The notes: generated by a model from the letters alone, not told the origin. Numbered from the stretch's first letter, positions 34,361 through 44,590 are shown. The stretch is DNA of 64,000 nucleotides from Methylomonas sp. LL1 (GCF_015711015.1 NZ_CP064653.1:2666001-2730000); one strand, 5' to 3'. Made by a program: numbers and translations.

Positions 34361-35947
34361 ATGCCATCCGTCTCTAAAGACCTTATTTACCGCTGGGGCG
34401 TTTTCCCTCTTTGGCTGTTACTCACCACCACAATTTTTTTCCGCAACCCGCTTCCGATCGATGAAACCCGCTACCTCAGCGTGGCTTGGGAAATGTGGCA
34501 ACGCGGCGATTTTCTGGTGCCCTATCTAAATGGCCACACCTACAGCCATAAACCCCCATTATTGTTTTGGCTATTCGAGAGCGGCTGGAACTTATTTGGC
34601 GTCAACGAATGGTGGCCGCGCCTGATCGGCCCCCTTTGCGCCTTGTTGAATCTGATTTTGATTCGCCGTCTCGCCGGCAGACTTTGGCCCGATACCCCAC
34701 TGATCGCCCTAAAAGCACCCTGGGTATTGATTGCCACATTACTGTGGACACTGTTTGCCAGCTCGACCATGTTCGATACATTGCTGACCTGCTGCGTGCT
34801 GCTGGGCATGATAGGCTTTTACGAGGCTGCCCATGCTTCATTCAACAAAGGCTGGGGCTATTTCACCTTGGCGATTGGCTTGGGCTTGCTGGCCAAAGGC
34901 CCGGTAATATTTCTACATTTACTGCCGACCGGCCTGTTGGTATTCTTATGGACCGAGCACGGCAGCATCAACAAGAAATCCTGGTACGTCTATCTGATAT
35001 TGGCAATACTGGCCGGCTGCGCCATAGCACTCAGTTGGGCCATTCCCGCCGCCTCGGCCGGCGGCGAAGCCTATGCCGGCGAAATACTTTGGCATCAAAC
35101 CGCCGACAGGACTATCAACACCAAAATACACGCCCGTTCCTTCTTCTGGTATTTGCCCTTCGTCCCCTTACTCGCATTTCCCTGGATTACCTGGCCTCGT
35201 CTTTGGCGGAACGTGCGCCTGACTAGCATTTCCAAGGATGCCGGCCTGAGATTCTGCCTAATCTGGCTACTGGCCGGACTATTGATTTTCTCTAGCCTGC
35301 CCAGCAAGCAATTACATTATTTAGTTCCGCTATTACCCGCCTTTGCATTAATGTGCGCCCGGATATTGAGCCTGCGGGATGCCCAACGCAAGCTACTCCA
35401 GGAGCTGCTACCTGCATTGTTCATGAGTTTGATAGGTTTATTTCTGATCATGCTCCCGCATGTTCCCGGCCTATCGAAACTCAAATGGGTACAACTGGTT
35501 CAACCTTACTGGGGCTTGAGCGTAATTACCATCGCCCTAACCCTGGCGGTACTCGTGGTGCATTTTCGAAAACTCTCGATCCTTTCCTTATCCACCGGCT
35601 TGGTCGCTACGATTTTTATCGGCTTTATTTTCTTCTTCGAATATACCGGCCTACAATATAACCTCAGGCCGGCCGCTTTAATGATTAAAGACTATCAAGA
35701 CAAACAAATCCCAACGGCTTTTGTCGGCGACTACCAGGGCCAGTTTAATTTTCTAGGCCGCATGACCCAACCACTAACGGTGATAGCCCAGGAACAAGTT
35801 TCGGATTGGGCGCTGCAACATCCCAACGGCTATTTAATTTATCTGGAAAAGGACAAACCGGAACAAGCGGCTTATTCGCAACCTCATCGGGAACATTGGC
35901 TAATCTTCAGGACCACGGAGCAGGTCCTGTCGGCGAACCACTCTTAA
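34361..35947 (+). CDS. ArnT-like (GT83) inner-membrane glycosyltransferase
   Basis: A 528-residue polytopic protein with about ten or more membrane segments. The first periplasmic loop has the acidic DETRYLSVAWEMWQRGDFLVP motif and YSHKPPLLFW typical of PMT/ArnT-type transferases, which move sugars from undecaprenyl phosphate to lipid A or other acceptors. The C-terminal 100 residues form a soluble domain. Together with the GT2 and lipid-A-synthase N-terminal-like genes that follow, it makes a lipid or glycan modification group. The true sugar and acceptor are unknown. Confidence 0.88.
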   Translation: MPSVSKDLIYRWGVFPLWLLLTTTIFFRNPLPIDETRYLSVAWEMWQRGDFLVPYLNGHTYSHKPPLLFWLFESGWNLFGVNEWWPRLIGPLCALLNLILIRRLAGRLWPDTPLIALKAPWVLIATLLWTLFASSTMFDTLLTCCVLLGMIGFYEAAHASFNKGWGYFTLAIGLGLLAKGPVIFLHLLPTGLLVFLWTEHGSINKKSWYVYLILAILAGCAIALSWAIPAASAGGEAYAGEILWHQTADRTINTKIHARSFFWYLPFVPLLAFPWITWPRLWRNVRLTSISKDAGLRFCLIWLLAGLLIFSSLPSKQLHYLVPLLPAFALMCARILSLRDAQRKLLQELLPALFMSLIGLFLIMLPHVPGLSKLKWVQLVQPYWGLSVITIALTLAVLVVHFRKLSILSLSTGLVATIFIGFIFFFEYTGLQYNLRPAALMIKDYQDKQIPTAFVGDYQGQFNFLGRMTQPLTVIAQEQVSDWALQHPNGYLIYLEKDKPEQAAYSQPHREHWLIFRTTEQVLSANHS

Positions 35948-36012
35948 ACCTTGCTCAAAACACAGGTTTATTTTGGGTTAAAATACAAATCTTTAAACCT
36001 TTTACACCATTA

Positions 36013-36088
36013 CAGGTCAAATTTGAGCACGCTCCTCTCCCACTGCAGAAGACAGGCCGAAGGGGATAAAAAACTGAATTTTGACCTG
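36013..36088. repeat. Long-spaced inverted repeat
   Basis: CAGGTCAAATTTGAG (36013-36027) and CTGAATTTTGACCTG (36074-36088) are inverted repeats, 13 of 15 matched, with a 46-nt spacer. They occupy the 173-bp gap before the GT2 gene. It may be a small mobile repeat or a pair of operator half-sites. Confidence 0.5.
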
Positions 36089-36120
36089 CAATAACTAATT
36101 AACTTAATGCTTATTTATTC

Positions 36121-36849
36121 ATGAAAATTTCGGTCGTGGTTCCGGTTCATAATGAAACCGACAATGTGGAGACGTTAATTGCGGAGATTCATCAATCCTT
36201 GAACACTCAGGATGCTTACGAAATGATTTTTGTCGATGACGGCAGCACGGACGACACCCTGCTGAAATTGAATCGAGCCATGCAAACCTACCCGGCTCTG
36301 CGTGTTCTGCATCATCAAGACAGTTGCGGACAAAGCCGCGCCATTCACAGCGGCGTGACGGCGGCGCAATATGACTGGATCGCCACCCTGGATGGCGATG
36401 GCCAAAACGACCCGGCCGACATTCCCGAGCTAATTAATGCATGGTCCGCGCATGAATCCGACAAACTCTGGATGCTGGCGGGCTTTAGACACCGCCGCAA
36501 CGACACCGGATGGCGCCGTTTTTCATCAAAATTCGCCAACGCTATCAGACAAGCCATCTTGCACGACCACACTCCCGATACCGGCTGCGGTTTGAAATTA
36601 TTCCGCCGGGATAAATTTCTGGCTCTGCCCTATTTCGACCATATCCATCGTTTCATGCCAGCCTTGGTACAGATGAGCGGCGGCGAAGTGATTTCGGTCA
36701 AAGTCAATCACCGCGCCAGACATCACGGCCAATCCAAATACGGCACCCTGGACAGGCTGATGGCGGGCATCGTCGATTTATTAGGTGTTATCTGGCTGAA
36801 GAAGCGCCACAGCCTGCCGGTTGTCAGCGAGGTAAACCATGGACAATAA
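36121..36849 (+). CDS. GT2 family glycosyltransferase (dolichol/undecaprenyl-phosphate sugar transferase type)
   Basis: A 242-residue GT-A fold enzyme: MKISVVVPVHNETDNVETLI, FVDDGSTDDT, and TLDGDGQNDP with the DxD motif, plus the PDTGCGLKLFRR segment typical of DPM1/ArnC-like transferases. It lacks the C-terminal membrane helices of ArnC. It probably loads a sugar onto undecaprenyl phosphate for the ArnT-like enzyme upstream. It overlaps the next gene by 11 bp. Confidence 0.9.
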   Translation: MKISVVVPVHNETDNVETLIAEIHQSLNTQDAYEMIFVDDGSTDDTLLKLNRAMQTYPALRVLHHQDSCGQSRAIHSGVTAAQYDWIATLDGDGQNDPADIPELINAWSAHESDKLWMLAGFRHRRNDTGWRRFSSKFANAIRQAILHDHTPDTGCGLKLFRRDKFLALPYFDHIHRFMPALVQMSGGEVISVKVNHRARHHGQSKYGTLDRLMAGIVDLLGVIWLKKRHSLPVVSEVNHGQ

Positions 36850-37129
36850 CACCATTTGGCTAATTGTCGGCTTTGTCGGTCAAGCATTATTTTCCGCTCG
36901 TTTTCTGGTGCAATGGCTGGCCAGCGAACGGCAAAAGAAGAGCGTAATCCCGGTGATGTTCTGGTATTTCAGTATTTTGGGCGGCTCCACCCTACTGGTC
37001 TATTCGATCCATAAGGAAGATCCCGTTTTCATTCTGGGCCAAGCCGGCGGTTTATTGATTTATGCGCGCAATCTGTATTTTGTGGTCAGACACGCCAAGC
37101 AAGAGCAAACGGCGGGAACTTCCGAATAA
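36839..37129 (+). CDS. Lipid-A-disaccharide synthase N-terminal domain-like membrane protein
   Basis: A 96-residue protein with three hydrophobic segments and the LAB_N pattern: GFVGQALFSARFLVQWLASER, then SVIPVMFWYFSILGG and GQAGGLLIYARNLYF. Members of this family commonly sit beside GT2 and ArnT-like genes and are thought to help lipid-linked sugar handling or flipping. The start overlaps the GT2 gene, indicating coupling. Confidence 0.9.
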   Translation: MDNNTIWLIVGFVGQALFSARFLVQWLASERQKKSVIPVMFWYFSILGGSTLLVYSIHKEDPVFILGQAGGLLIYARNLYFVVRHAKQEQTAGTSE

Positions 37130-37228
37130 GCGATTACGAAAACTAATTCAGGCACATTGTTGCGATTTAGTCCCGACATTTCTACACTTAGCCGATGTCG
37201 TCCTTCACTTCCAGCCGGGAGATTTACG

Positions 37229-37777
37229 ATGCGCGGATTAATCTTTATATTAATGCTGATTTCGGCGACGGTCGAGGCCGAAGTATTTAAATGTACCGAG
37301 AAATTCGGCAAGACCATTTATCAAGCCAGCCCCTGCAAAACGGCCGCCAAGGAACAACAGCTCGACATCAAATCCAATCCCGCCAAGAACACGGAAGCCG
37401 AAGCGAAACTGGAAGCCATCCAGAACGAATACGAAAGCCGAAAAATCGCCCAGGAACAAAAGGACAAGGAACTGGAACAACAACGCATGGAAGCGGCGTC
37501 ATTGGAAATTGCCAGACGCAATGCCATTGCCCAGCAGGAACAAGCCGAAGCCCAAAAAAGACAGGCCGAAGCCCTGGAAAGGCGAAATCAATATAACGAC
37601 CGCCCAATCTACATCCTGCCCTCGACCATTCCCAACTCCCCGCCATTGCACCGGCATCCCGGATCGGCTACCGATTTCCCCAGAGCCGAACCGAGACTGC
37701 GGAATGATAGTCGAGACCGCCTGAACTCCGTCCGCCATGATGAAGCGATGACGGACCACCGGCGCGGGATGGACTAA
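37229..37777 (+). CDS. Exported DUF4124 protein with coiled coil
   Basis: A 182-residue protein with a signal peptide (about 19 residues, ending VEA), a DUF4124-like segment (EVFKCTEKFGKTIYQASPC), and a long charged coiled-coil helix rich in Glu, Gln and Lys (about residues 40-120). The C-terminus is Pro/Arg-rich and probably disordered. ATG 37229 is preceded by GGGAG; the frame upstream has no signal character. Convergent with argH, with a 1-bp gap. Confidence 0.85.
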   Translation: MRGLIFILMLISATVEAEVFKCTEKFGKTIYQASPCKTAAKEQQLDIKSNPAKNTEAEAKLEAIQNEYESRKIAQEQKDKELEQQRMEAASLEIARRNAIAQQEQAEAQKRQAEALERRNQYNDRPIYILPSTIPNSPPLHRHPGSATDFPRAEPRLRNDSRDRLNSVRHDEAMTDHRRGMD

Positions 37778-37778
37778 C

Positions 37779-39170
37779 TCAATCGCCCATCAGCAACCTC
37801 GCCGCCGCTATGGCTTTACGGACCTGTTCCGGCGCGGTACCACCAATATGGTTACGCGCGGCAACCGAACCTTCCAATTTCAAAATATCGAAGACATCGA
37901 CGGCAATCGACGGCGCAAAGCCTTGTAGCTCCTCCAGACTCAGTTCGGACAAATCGCGCTGTGTTTCCAGCCCCAGGCGCACCGCCAGCCCCACCACTTC
38001 GTGCGCATCGCGGAACGCCATGCCCTTGCGCACCAGATAATCGGCCAGATCGGTCGCGGTAGCGAAACCGCGCTTGGCCGAGTGATACATATTTTCACGC
38101 TTGGCCTTGACGTGCGGCATCATGTCGGCAAAGGCGCGCAGACAATTGATCAAGGTGTCGGCGGTATCGAACAAGGGCTCCTTGTCCTCCTGATTGTCCT
38201 TGTTATAAGCCAAGGGCTGGCTTTTCATCAGCATCAGCAAGCCTACCAAATGTCCGGTCACGCGGCCGGATTTACCGCGCACCAACTCCGGCACGTCGGG
38301 ATTTTTCTTTTGCGGCATGATCGATGATCCGGTACAGAACGCATCCGGAATATCGATAAAATCGAATTGAGCGCTGGCCCACAACACCAATTCCTCGGAA
38401 AAGCGCGATAAATGCATCATGATCAAACTGCCGGCCGCGGCAAATTCGATCGCAAAATCGCGGTCGCTGACCGAATCCAACGAGTTATAAGACGGCCGCG
38501 AAAAGCCTAGCAGTTCCGCCGTCATGAACCTGTCGATCGGATAACTGGTACCGGCCAGCGCCGCCGCGCCCAGAGGCATGATATTGATCCGTTTCTGGCA
38601 GTCTCGCAGCCTTTCCTGGTCGCGGCACAACATCTCGAACCAAGCCATCAGATGATGGCCGAAGGTGACCGGCTGCGCGACCTGTAAATGGGTAAAACCC
38701 GGCATGATGGTATCGGCCTCCTGCTCGGCCAGTTCCAGCAGCGCCATTTGCAGGCGCCGCAATTGAACCAAAATGGTGTCGATCTCGTCGCGCATATACA
38801 GGCGAATGTCGGTCGCCACTTGGTCGTTGCGCGAGCGGCCGGTGTGCAGCTTTTTACCGGCAATACCGATCAAATCGGTTAGCCTCGCCTCGATGTTCAT
38901 ATGCACATCTTCCTGCTTGATTGACCAGACAAATTCGCCGCGCTCGATTTCGCCGCCGATTTGCGCCAAACCGCGCTGAATGTCGGCCAACTCCTGTTCG
39001 GACAGAATACCGATTTTGTTTAGCATGGCTGCATGAGCCAGCGAGCCTTGAATATCCTGCCGTGCCATGCGCTGGTCGAAACCGACCGAAGCGGTAAATT
39101 CCTCGACGAAGGCGTCGGTAGCCTGGGCGAAACGAGCGCTGGAAAGTTTTTCGGTATTAACGGTGGTCAT
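37779..39170 (-). CDS. argH: Argininosuccinate lyase
   Basis: A 463-residue member of the fumarase/aspartase superfamily. Signature [12 protein letters not shown] with the flexible catalytic loop, and the substrate region [12 protein letters not shown]. It cleaves argininosuccinate to arginine and fumarate. ATG 39170 (MTTVNTEK) is preferred to 39185. No other arg genes are nearby. Confidence 0.97.
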   Translation of the reverse strand: MTTVNTEKLSSARFAQATDAFVEEFTASVGFDQRMARQDIQGSLAHAAMLNKIGILSEQELADIQRGLAQIGGEIERGEFVWSIKQEDVHMNIEARLTDLIGIAGKKLHTGRSRNDQVATDIRLYMRDEIDTILVQLRRLQMALLELAEQEADTIMPGFTHLQVAQPVTFGHHLMAWFEMLCRDQERLRDCQKRINIMPLGAAALAGTSYPIDRFMTAELLGFSRPSYNSLDSVSDRDFAIEFAAAGSLIMMHLSRFSEELVLWASAQFDFIDIPDAFCTGSSIMPQKKNPDVPELVRGKSGRVTGHLVGLLMLMKSQPLAYNKDNQEDKEPLFDTADTLINCLRAFADMMPHVKAKRENMYHSAKRGFATATDLADYLVRKGMAFRDAHEVVGLAVRLGLETQRDLSELSLEELQGFAPSIAVDVFDILKLEGSVAARNHIGGTAPEQVRKAIAAARLLMGD

Positions 39171-39304
39171 ATCAAATCGAACCAAGAGACAAAAGAAAGG
39201 GCAATTATACCGTCCTTAACTTATTCGCCCGCCGTGGTGCATGATATTTTTTCAACATCTAAAATCCGCGCGCCGAATAGTTAGGATCATTGTTGGCCGA
39301 TACA

Positions 39305-39342
39305 AAAAAACCGGCCACGACTGAAAGCCGGGCCGGTTTTTT
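39305..39342. terminator. Bidirectional terminator after fabG
   Basis: AAAAAACCGGCC (39305-39316) and GGCCGGTTTTTT (39331-39342) form a 12-bp stem with A and T tracts, so it can stop transcription from either side. It ends the fab operon, 24 bp beyond the fabG stop. Confidence 0.88.
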
Positions 39343-39365
39343 AACCGGGATTCGAAAGCCTTGAA

Positions 39366-40094
39366 TCAGGGCATGTACATGCCGCCGTTGACATGCAAGG
39401 TTTCGCCGGTAATGTAGCTTGCTTGTTCCGAAGCCAGGAAAGATACCGCATGGGCAATTTCTTCCGGTTGTCCCAGACGGCCCAGCGCGATTGAGCCCAA
39501 GAGCGCGTTCTTGATGTCTTCCGACAATTCCTTGGTCATATCGGTATCGATAAAGCCCGGCGCCACGGTATTGACGGTGATGCCGCGCGAGCCGACTTCT
39601 TTCGCCATCGATTTGGCAAAACCGACCATGCCGGCCTTGGCCGCCGCATAGTTGGCTTGGCCGGCGTTGCCGGTGGAACCGACCACTGATGAAATATTGA
39701 TGATGCGGCCGTAACGGGCCTTCATCATGCCGCGCAGCACGGCTTTGCTCATCCGGAACACCGAGGTCAGGTTGGTGTTGATGATGTCATCCCATTCCTC
39801 GTCCTTCATCCGCATCAACAGGTTGTCGCGGGTGATGCCGGCATTGTTGACCAACACCGCCGGCGTGCCGTAGGAGTCACCGGATACTTTGATGAAATTT
39901 TCAATGTCGGCGGCATCGGCAACATTCAATTTAAAACCCTTGCCGTTTTCGCCCAGATAACTGGAAATCGCCTCCGCGCCGCTGTCGGAGGTGGCGGTAC
40001 CGATCACGTAAAAGCCATCGGCAAGCAGTTTTTCGGCGATAGCGCGCCCGATACCACGACTGGCGCCGGTAACGATGGCAACTTTTTTATCCAT
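39366..40094 (-). CDS. fabG: 3-oxoacyl-ACP reductase
   Basis: A 242-residue short-chain dehydrogenase: TGASRGIG cofactor motif, NNAG, and catalytic Ser plus YAAAK. It reduces 3-oxoacyl-ACP with NADPH in fatty acid elongation. It overlaps the end of fabD by 8 bp and is the last gene of the operon; acpP, the usual next gene, is missing. Confidence 0.97.
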   Translation of the reverse strand: MDKKVAIVTGASRGIGRAIAEKLLADGFYVIGTATSDSGAEAISSYLGENGKGFKLNVADAADIENFIKVSGDSYGTPAVLVNNAGITRDNLLMRMKDEEWDDIINTNLTSVFRMSKAVLRGMMKARYGRIINISSVVGSTGNAGQANYAAAKAGMVGFAKSMAKEVGSRGITVNTVAPGFIDTDMTKELSEDIKNALLGSIALGRLGQPEEIAHAVSFLASEQASYITGETLHVNGGMYMP

Positions 40095-41037
40095 GTAAGT
40101 GCTCCAACACGTTGTTTAATGATTCGGGATCGAACATGGTCATATGTATCGCATCCGGGGCGATGCGTTTGTTAAGCCCCATCAACACCTTGCCGGGACC
40201 ACATTCGATAAAACCAGCCACACCTTGTTCGTGCATGAATTTAACGCTTTCCACCCAGCGCACCGGTTTGAACAATTGTTCTTTTAGCGCATAACGGATC
40301 ACTTCCGGCGAACCGTGCGACTTAACATCGGCATTGTGGATCAATGTCACGTTCGGCATTTCGACATTGATTGCCTGCAAAATATCATTAAGTTTGTCGG
40401 ATGCAGCTTCCATCAGCGCGCAATGCGACGGCACGCTGACCGGTAATTTCAACACCCGTTTGGCGCCCAATTCCTTCAATGCCAGCATGGCTCTGTCAAC
40501 CGCGGCGGTTTCGCCGGCGATGACCACCTGCCCAGGCGCGTTAAAATTGGCGGCGGCGACAATTCCGCCGTTCGCCACGTCCATGCAGGCATTGACCACT
40601 TGGTGATCTTGCAAGCCTAAAATCGCCGCCATCGCGCCGACACCCACCGGCACGGCTTCCTGCATCAAGCGGCCGCGTTCGGCCACCAGTTTGATGGCAT
40701 CCTCAAAAGCAATTGATTCGGAACAAACCAGCGCGGTGTATTCGCCTAGGCTATGACCCGCCATCCAGGCCGGACGGATCGGAGTTTTTTCGCACCAGAC
40801 TCGCCACATCGCCACGCCGGCGGCCAACATGGCTGGTTGAGTATTTTGGGTTTGATTCAAATCGGCTTCGGGGCCGTTTTCCACCAGATTCCACAGATCA
40901 AAACCCAGCACATCGGACGCTTGTTCGAAGGTCTGTTTAACCCGAGGATAGGCGGCGGCTAACTGGGACACCATGCCAACCGATTGCGAACCCTGGCCCG
41001 GAAATACGAAAGCTAAATTATAGTTTTGTTCGTTCAT
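40087..41037 (-). CDS. fabD: Malonyl-CoA:ACP transacylase
   Basis: A 316-residue acyltransferase with FPGQGSQ at the N-terminus and the nucleophile motif GHSLGEYTAL near residue 94. It transfers malonyl from CoA to acyl carrier protein. It lies between fabH (9 bp upstream) and fabG (8-bp overlap). Confidence 0.97.
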   Translation of the reverse strand: MNEQNYNLAFVFPGQGSQSVGMVSQLAAAYPRVKQTFEQASDVLGFDLWNLVENGPEADLNQTQNTQPAMLAAGVAMWRVWCEKTPIRPAWMAGHSLGEYTALVCSESIAFEDAIKLVAERGRLMQEAVPVGVGAMAAILGLQDHQVVNACMDVANGGIVAAANFNAPGQVVIAGETAAVDRAMLALKELGAKRVLKLPVSVPSHCALMEAASDKLNDILQAINVEMPNVTLIHNADVKSHGSPEVIRYALKEQLFKPVRWVESVKFMHEQGVAGFIECGPGKVLMGLNKRIAPDAIHMTMFDPESLNNVLEHLHG

Positions 41038-41046
41038 AGACTTTGC

Positions 41047-42015
41047 CTAGTATTTAATTAGGGCCGAACCCCAGGTAAAACCCGCACCAAAGGCTTCCAT
41101 CAACACCAACTGGCCTTTCTTGATCCGGCCATCACGAATTCCTTCGTTAAATGCCAACAACACGGATGCGGAGGAAGTATTGCCTTGATTCTCCAGCGTC
41201 AAAATCACCTGATCCATCGCCATGCCAAGTTTTTTGGCGGTAGCGGCAATAATCCGGGTATTGGCCTGATGCGGTACCAACCAGTCAATATCGCTCTGCT
41301 TTAGTCCGCTGGCATCCAGAGTTTCATCGACAATCCGGCCCAGGGTGTTGACGGCAACCTTGAATACTTCGTTGCCGCGCATGTTGATATAACCCGCTTC
41401 ATCTTGCTTGGAAAACACCGCCACTTGCGGATTGGGGCAATACAACAAATCCTCGTAACCGCCATCCGAATGGATGTGGGTCGACAAAATACCGGGCTGA
41501 TCCGATGCTGTCAGCAGGATGGCACCGGCGCCATCGCCGAACAGGATGCAAGTGCCTCTGTCGGTCCAATCAACGATACGAGAGCACACTTCGGAGCCAA
41601 CTACCAACACATTTTTACTAAATCCGGACTTGATATATTGATCGGCGATACTGAGCGCGAAAACCGATCCGGAACAGGCCGCCTGCACATCAAAGCCGAC
41701 ACATTGGCTAATACCCAGGCGCTGCTGCAATAAACAGGCGGTGCTGGGATACACCCGATCAGGCGTACCGGTGGCGACGATAATCAAATCAATATTTTGT
41801 GCATCGATTCCCGCCATTTCGATGGCTTGCCGGGAGGCGATTTCGGCCATGCTGGACGCGGTTTCTTCCGAGCCGGCAATCCGCCGGCTCTTAATCCCGG
41901 TACGTTCGTAAATCCAACTATCAGAGGTATCCACCATGGTGGAAATATCATCATTGGTGCGGATGGTCTCGGGCAAATAGCCACCCGTGCCAATCACATT
42001 ACTCCAATAGGTCAT
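41047..42015 (-). CDS. fabH: 3-oxoacyl-ACP synthase III
   Basis: A 322-residue KASIII. The active-site Cys is in VQAACSGS (about residue 113), His in VPHQANTRI, and Asn in ENQGNTSSA. It starts fatty acid chains from acetyl-CoA and malonyl-ACP. The start overlaps plsX by 4 bp. Confidence 0.98.
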   Translation of the reverse strand: MTYWSNVIGTGGYLPETIRTNDDISTMVDTSDSWIYERTGIKSRRIAGSEETASSMAEIASRQAIEMAGIDAQNIDLIIVATGTPDRVYPSTACLLQQRLGISQCVGFDVQAACSGSVFALSIADQYIKSGFSKNVLVVGSEVCSRIVDWTDRGTCILFGDGAGAILLTASDQPGILSTHIHSDGGYEDLLYCPNPQVAVFSKQDEAGYINMRGNEVFKVAVNTLGRIVDETLDASGLKQSDIDWLVPHQANTRIIAATAKKLGMAMDQVILTLENQGNTSSASVLLAFNEGIRDGRIKKGQLVLMEAFGAGFTWGSALIKY

Positions 42016-43040
42016 GCTGTATCCTTCTGGGCCAGAGCGATTTCAAGTTTTTCGCTGATTTTACGAATGACATCTTTCTCAACCTCTACTTGCGCCAGGT
42101 GAATGGCCGTTTCGAATGCCAACTCATCGGCACCTCCATGGCTTTTAATCACCAAACCACGCAAACCGATGAAACTGGCTCCATTATATAATCGCGGATC
42201 AATACTATCTTTGAATAATTTCAGTACCGGGTAGGCTACCAAGCCCGCCAACTTTGTGAACATGTTGCGGGAAAAGGTTTCCTTCAATTTCACGGCGATC
42301 ATTTTTGCCGCGCCTTCTATCGATTTGAGCGCAACATTACCGACAAAACCATCGGTTACGATCAGATCGACTTTGACATGGCCGGCGTTGATGGAATTAC
42401 CTTCCACATAGCCTATGTAGTTCAGTCCGGAGCTTTCCAACAATTTGGCGGCGGCTTTGACTTGTTCATTACCCTTCATATCTTCTTCGCCGATATTCAG
42501 CAAACCGACACGAGGCCGTTCGATATTTTCAACCGCCTTGACCACTTCCTCGCCCATTACGGCGAATTGGTACAGGTGTTCGGCGCTGGAATCGACATTA
42601 CCGCCCAAATCCAGCACATGGGTGTGGCCAAAGGTCGACGGCAAGGCTGACATGATGGCTGGACGCTCGATGCCGGGAATCATTTTTAAAACAAAACGCG
42701 CGGTCGCCATCAAGGCCCCGGTATTACCGGCGCTGACACAGGCATCCGCCCGACCTTCCTTTACCAGATTGATGGCCACTCGCATCGATGAGTCTTTCTT
42801 GTTTTTCAGCGCCTTTTGCGGCGGCTCGTCCATTTCGACGACTTGCGAAGCATGCTGTACACTGAGCCGGTCTTTGAACTCAACGAGCGCATCGGACAAC
42901 ATGCCGTTCAATAACGCTTGATCGCCAACCATAATCAATTTTAATTGGGGATTTTTTCTTAAACTGGCCAGTGACGCGGGAACCGTCACTTGGGGACCGA
43001 AATCCCCGCCCATAGCATCAATCGATAGAGTTGAGCTCAC
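42012..43040 (-). CDS. plsX: Phosphate acyltransferase PlsX
   Basis: A 342-residue PlsX: N-terminal STLSIDAMGGDFGP, then VSAGNTGALMA and LDLGGNVD. It makes acyl-phosphate from acyl-ACP for phospholipid synthesis. It follows rpmF by 198 bp, a gap without a gene that holds a CGGCT/AGCCG hairpin near 43217. Confidence 0.97.
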   Translation of the reverse strand: MSSTLSIDAMGGDFGPQVTVPASLASLRKNPQLKLIMVGDQALLNGMLSDALVEFKDRLSVQHASQVVEMDEPPQKALKNKKDSSMRVAINLVKEGRADACVSAGNTGALMATARFVLKMIPGIERPAIMSALPSTFGHTHVLDLGGNVDSSAEHLYQFAVMGEEVVKAVENIERPRVGLLNIGEEDMKGNEQVKAAAKLLESSGLNYIGYVEGNSINAGHVKVDLIVTDGFVGNVALKSIEGAAKMIAVKLKETFSRNMFTKLAGLVAYPVLKLFKDSIDPRLYNGASFIGLRGLVIKSHGGADELAFETAIHLAQVEVEKDVIRKISEKLEIALAQKDTA

Positions 43041-43238
43041 GCTTTGGACCTAACCCTTGAAGTTGTAAAGGAGGAGACACATCGTTGATAACGTGCCATT
43101 TTTGATAGTTAACAAGCTCGATACTCTGTTAGAAACCGCAAACGATTCAAATGAGCCCGAATCAGCAAAAGCAAGCGACTGGTTTTCGCTGATTAGGCTT
43201 GTAAATGACCTCGGCGGCTACTAACAGCCGTCGGATTT

Positions 43239-43424
43239 TTACTCTTCGTCGATATTGCTAGCGATGATTTGACGACCTTTGAAAAATCCATCGGGAGTCA
43301 TGTGATGACGCAAATGCATCTCACCGGTCAATGGATCTTGCGCCAGGGTTTTGGCGGTTAATGCATCGTGTGAACGACGTTGACCGCGTCTCGCGCGCGA
43401 TACTTTACTCTTTTGTACTGCCAT
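43239..43424 (-). CDS. rpmF: 50S ribosomal protein L32
   Basis: A 61-residue L32: [20 protein letters not shown] at the N-terminus. It starts 2 bp after the stop of the yceD-like gene, in the conserved yceD-rpmF-plsX order. It lacks the CxxC zinc pair found in many L32 proteins, so it is the zinc-independent form. Confidence 0.97.
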   Translation of the reverse strand: MAVQKSKVSRARRGQRRSHDALTAKTLAQDPLTGEMHLRHHMTPDGFFKGRQIIASNIDEE

Positions 43425-43426
43425 TT

Positions 43427-43945
43427 TTACTCTCCAGTTTTTTTAAGTTTGGCTAAAACAGAAAAAGGGTTATTGGTTTTGGTCCGGCTCTCGCCGTCAA
43501 ATTCCGCGTCCGTGGAACTACGCCGCGGAATGCAGTCATATCCATGCTTTGGATAATCGGGCAGCGCCAGCAATATCTCGTCTTCGATCAACTCGTTAAG
43601 GGATACTTTTTCGCCGTCGAACAACAACGGCTCGCAATCGACCTCAAGCTTTTCGGCTTCTTGAAGCGAAGACACGACACCCAACTTGAACGACAAATCA
43701 ATCGGCCAGGACAAAGCTTGCAAACAGGATTGACACTCCAGCACCAACGTAGCCTTAATGCTTCCGGATATTAGAGCCTGTTTACCCTGCTTGGCAAACA
43801 ACACCTCGACTTTGACCTCGCCATCGTCGGCCAGAACCAAGTCCGACAAACGCCCGAGCGCGGCTACTTTTATCGCGCCGGATAAAATACTCCGCCTTTC
43901 GGCGAATAACAAAGGATCAATTAGGTCGGGAAGTTTGTCTGACAT
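43427..43945 (-). CDS. yceD: YceD/DUF177 family protein
   Basis: A 172-residue DUF177 protein upstream of rpmF. CxxC is seen in [10 protein letters not shown], and the [15 protein letters not shown] segment is typical. The family is linked to 23S rRNA or L32 assembly. ATG 43945 ([10 protein letters not shown]) is preferred; the frame to 44017 crosses the divergent promoter with maf. Confidence 0.93.
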   Translation of the reverse strand: MSDKLPDLIDPLLFAERRSILSGAIKVAALGRLSDLVLADDGEVKVEVLFAKQGKQALISGSIKATLVLECQSCLQALSWPIDLSFKLGVVSSLQEAEKLEVDCEPLLFDGEKVSLNELIEDEILLALPDYPKHGYDCIPRRSSTDAEFDGESRTKTNNPFSVLAKLKKTGE

Positions 43946-44011
43946 AACTGTACAATCATACAGATTACTCTTTGTTGCGTCAATCGGACAACCCCTTAAC
44001 TTTCTCACGAT

Positions 44012-44590
44012 ATGCAAACACTTGTTCTGGCCTCAAGCTCAACATACCGCCACGACCTGCTGAAAAAATTACAGCTGGATTTCATCGCCTGCAGCAGCGC
44101 CATTGATGAAACCCCGCTAGCGGGCGAATCGGCCCATGCCCTGGCACTGCGATTATCGATAGCCAAGGCCCAAGCTATTGCCGATAAATTTCCGAACCAC
44201 TTGATCATCGGCTCGGATCAAGTCGCGTGCCATGGCGACATGCTACTGGGCAAGCCCGGCAATCGGGAAAAGGCCTTTCAACAACTGAAAGCCCAATCGG
44301 GCCGGATCATCCGCTTTTACACCGGCCTTTGCCTGCTGAATAGCGCTAACAATGCCTGCCTGACAGACATTGACGTCTGCAATGTACACTTCAGACAGCT
44401 GAGCGATCGGCAAATTCAACGCTACCTCACGATTGAACAGCCCTTCGATTGCGCCGGCAGCTTCAAATCGGAAGGCTACGGAATCGTATTGTTTAACAAG
44501 ATCGAGACTGAAGATCCCAATGCGCTGGTCGGCCTGCCGTTGATTAAACTGGTCGGATTGTTGGCTCAATGCGGCTTGGCAATTCCCTGA
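44012..44590 (+). CDS. maf: Maf-like nucleotide pyrophosphatase (YceF type)
   Basis: A 192-residue Maf/HAM1-like protein: LVLASSSTYRHDLLKKL, IDETP and IIGSDQVA. YceF-type members hydrolyse m7GTP-like nucleotides. It is divergent from yceD, as in E. coli. Its last 25 bp overlap the convergent HDOD gene. Confidence 0.95.
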   Translation: MQTLVLASSSTYRHDLLKKLQLDFIACSSAIDETPLAGESAHALALRLSIAKAQAIADKFPNHLIIGSDQVACHGDMLLGKPGNREKAFQQLKAQSGRIIRFYTGLCLLNSANNACLTDIDVCNVHFRQLSDRQIQRYLTIEQPFDCAGSFKSEGYGIVLFNKIETEDPNALVGLPLIKLVGLLAQCGLAIP

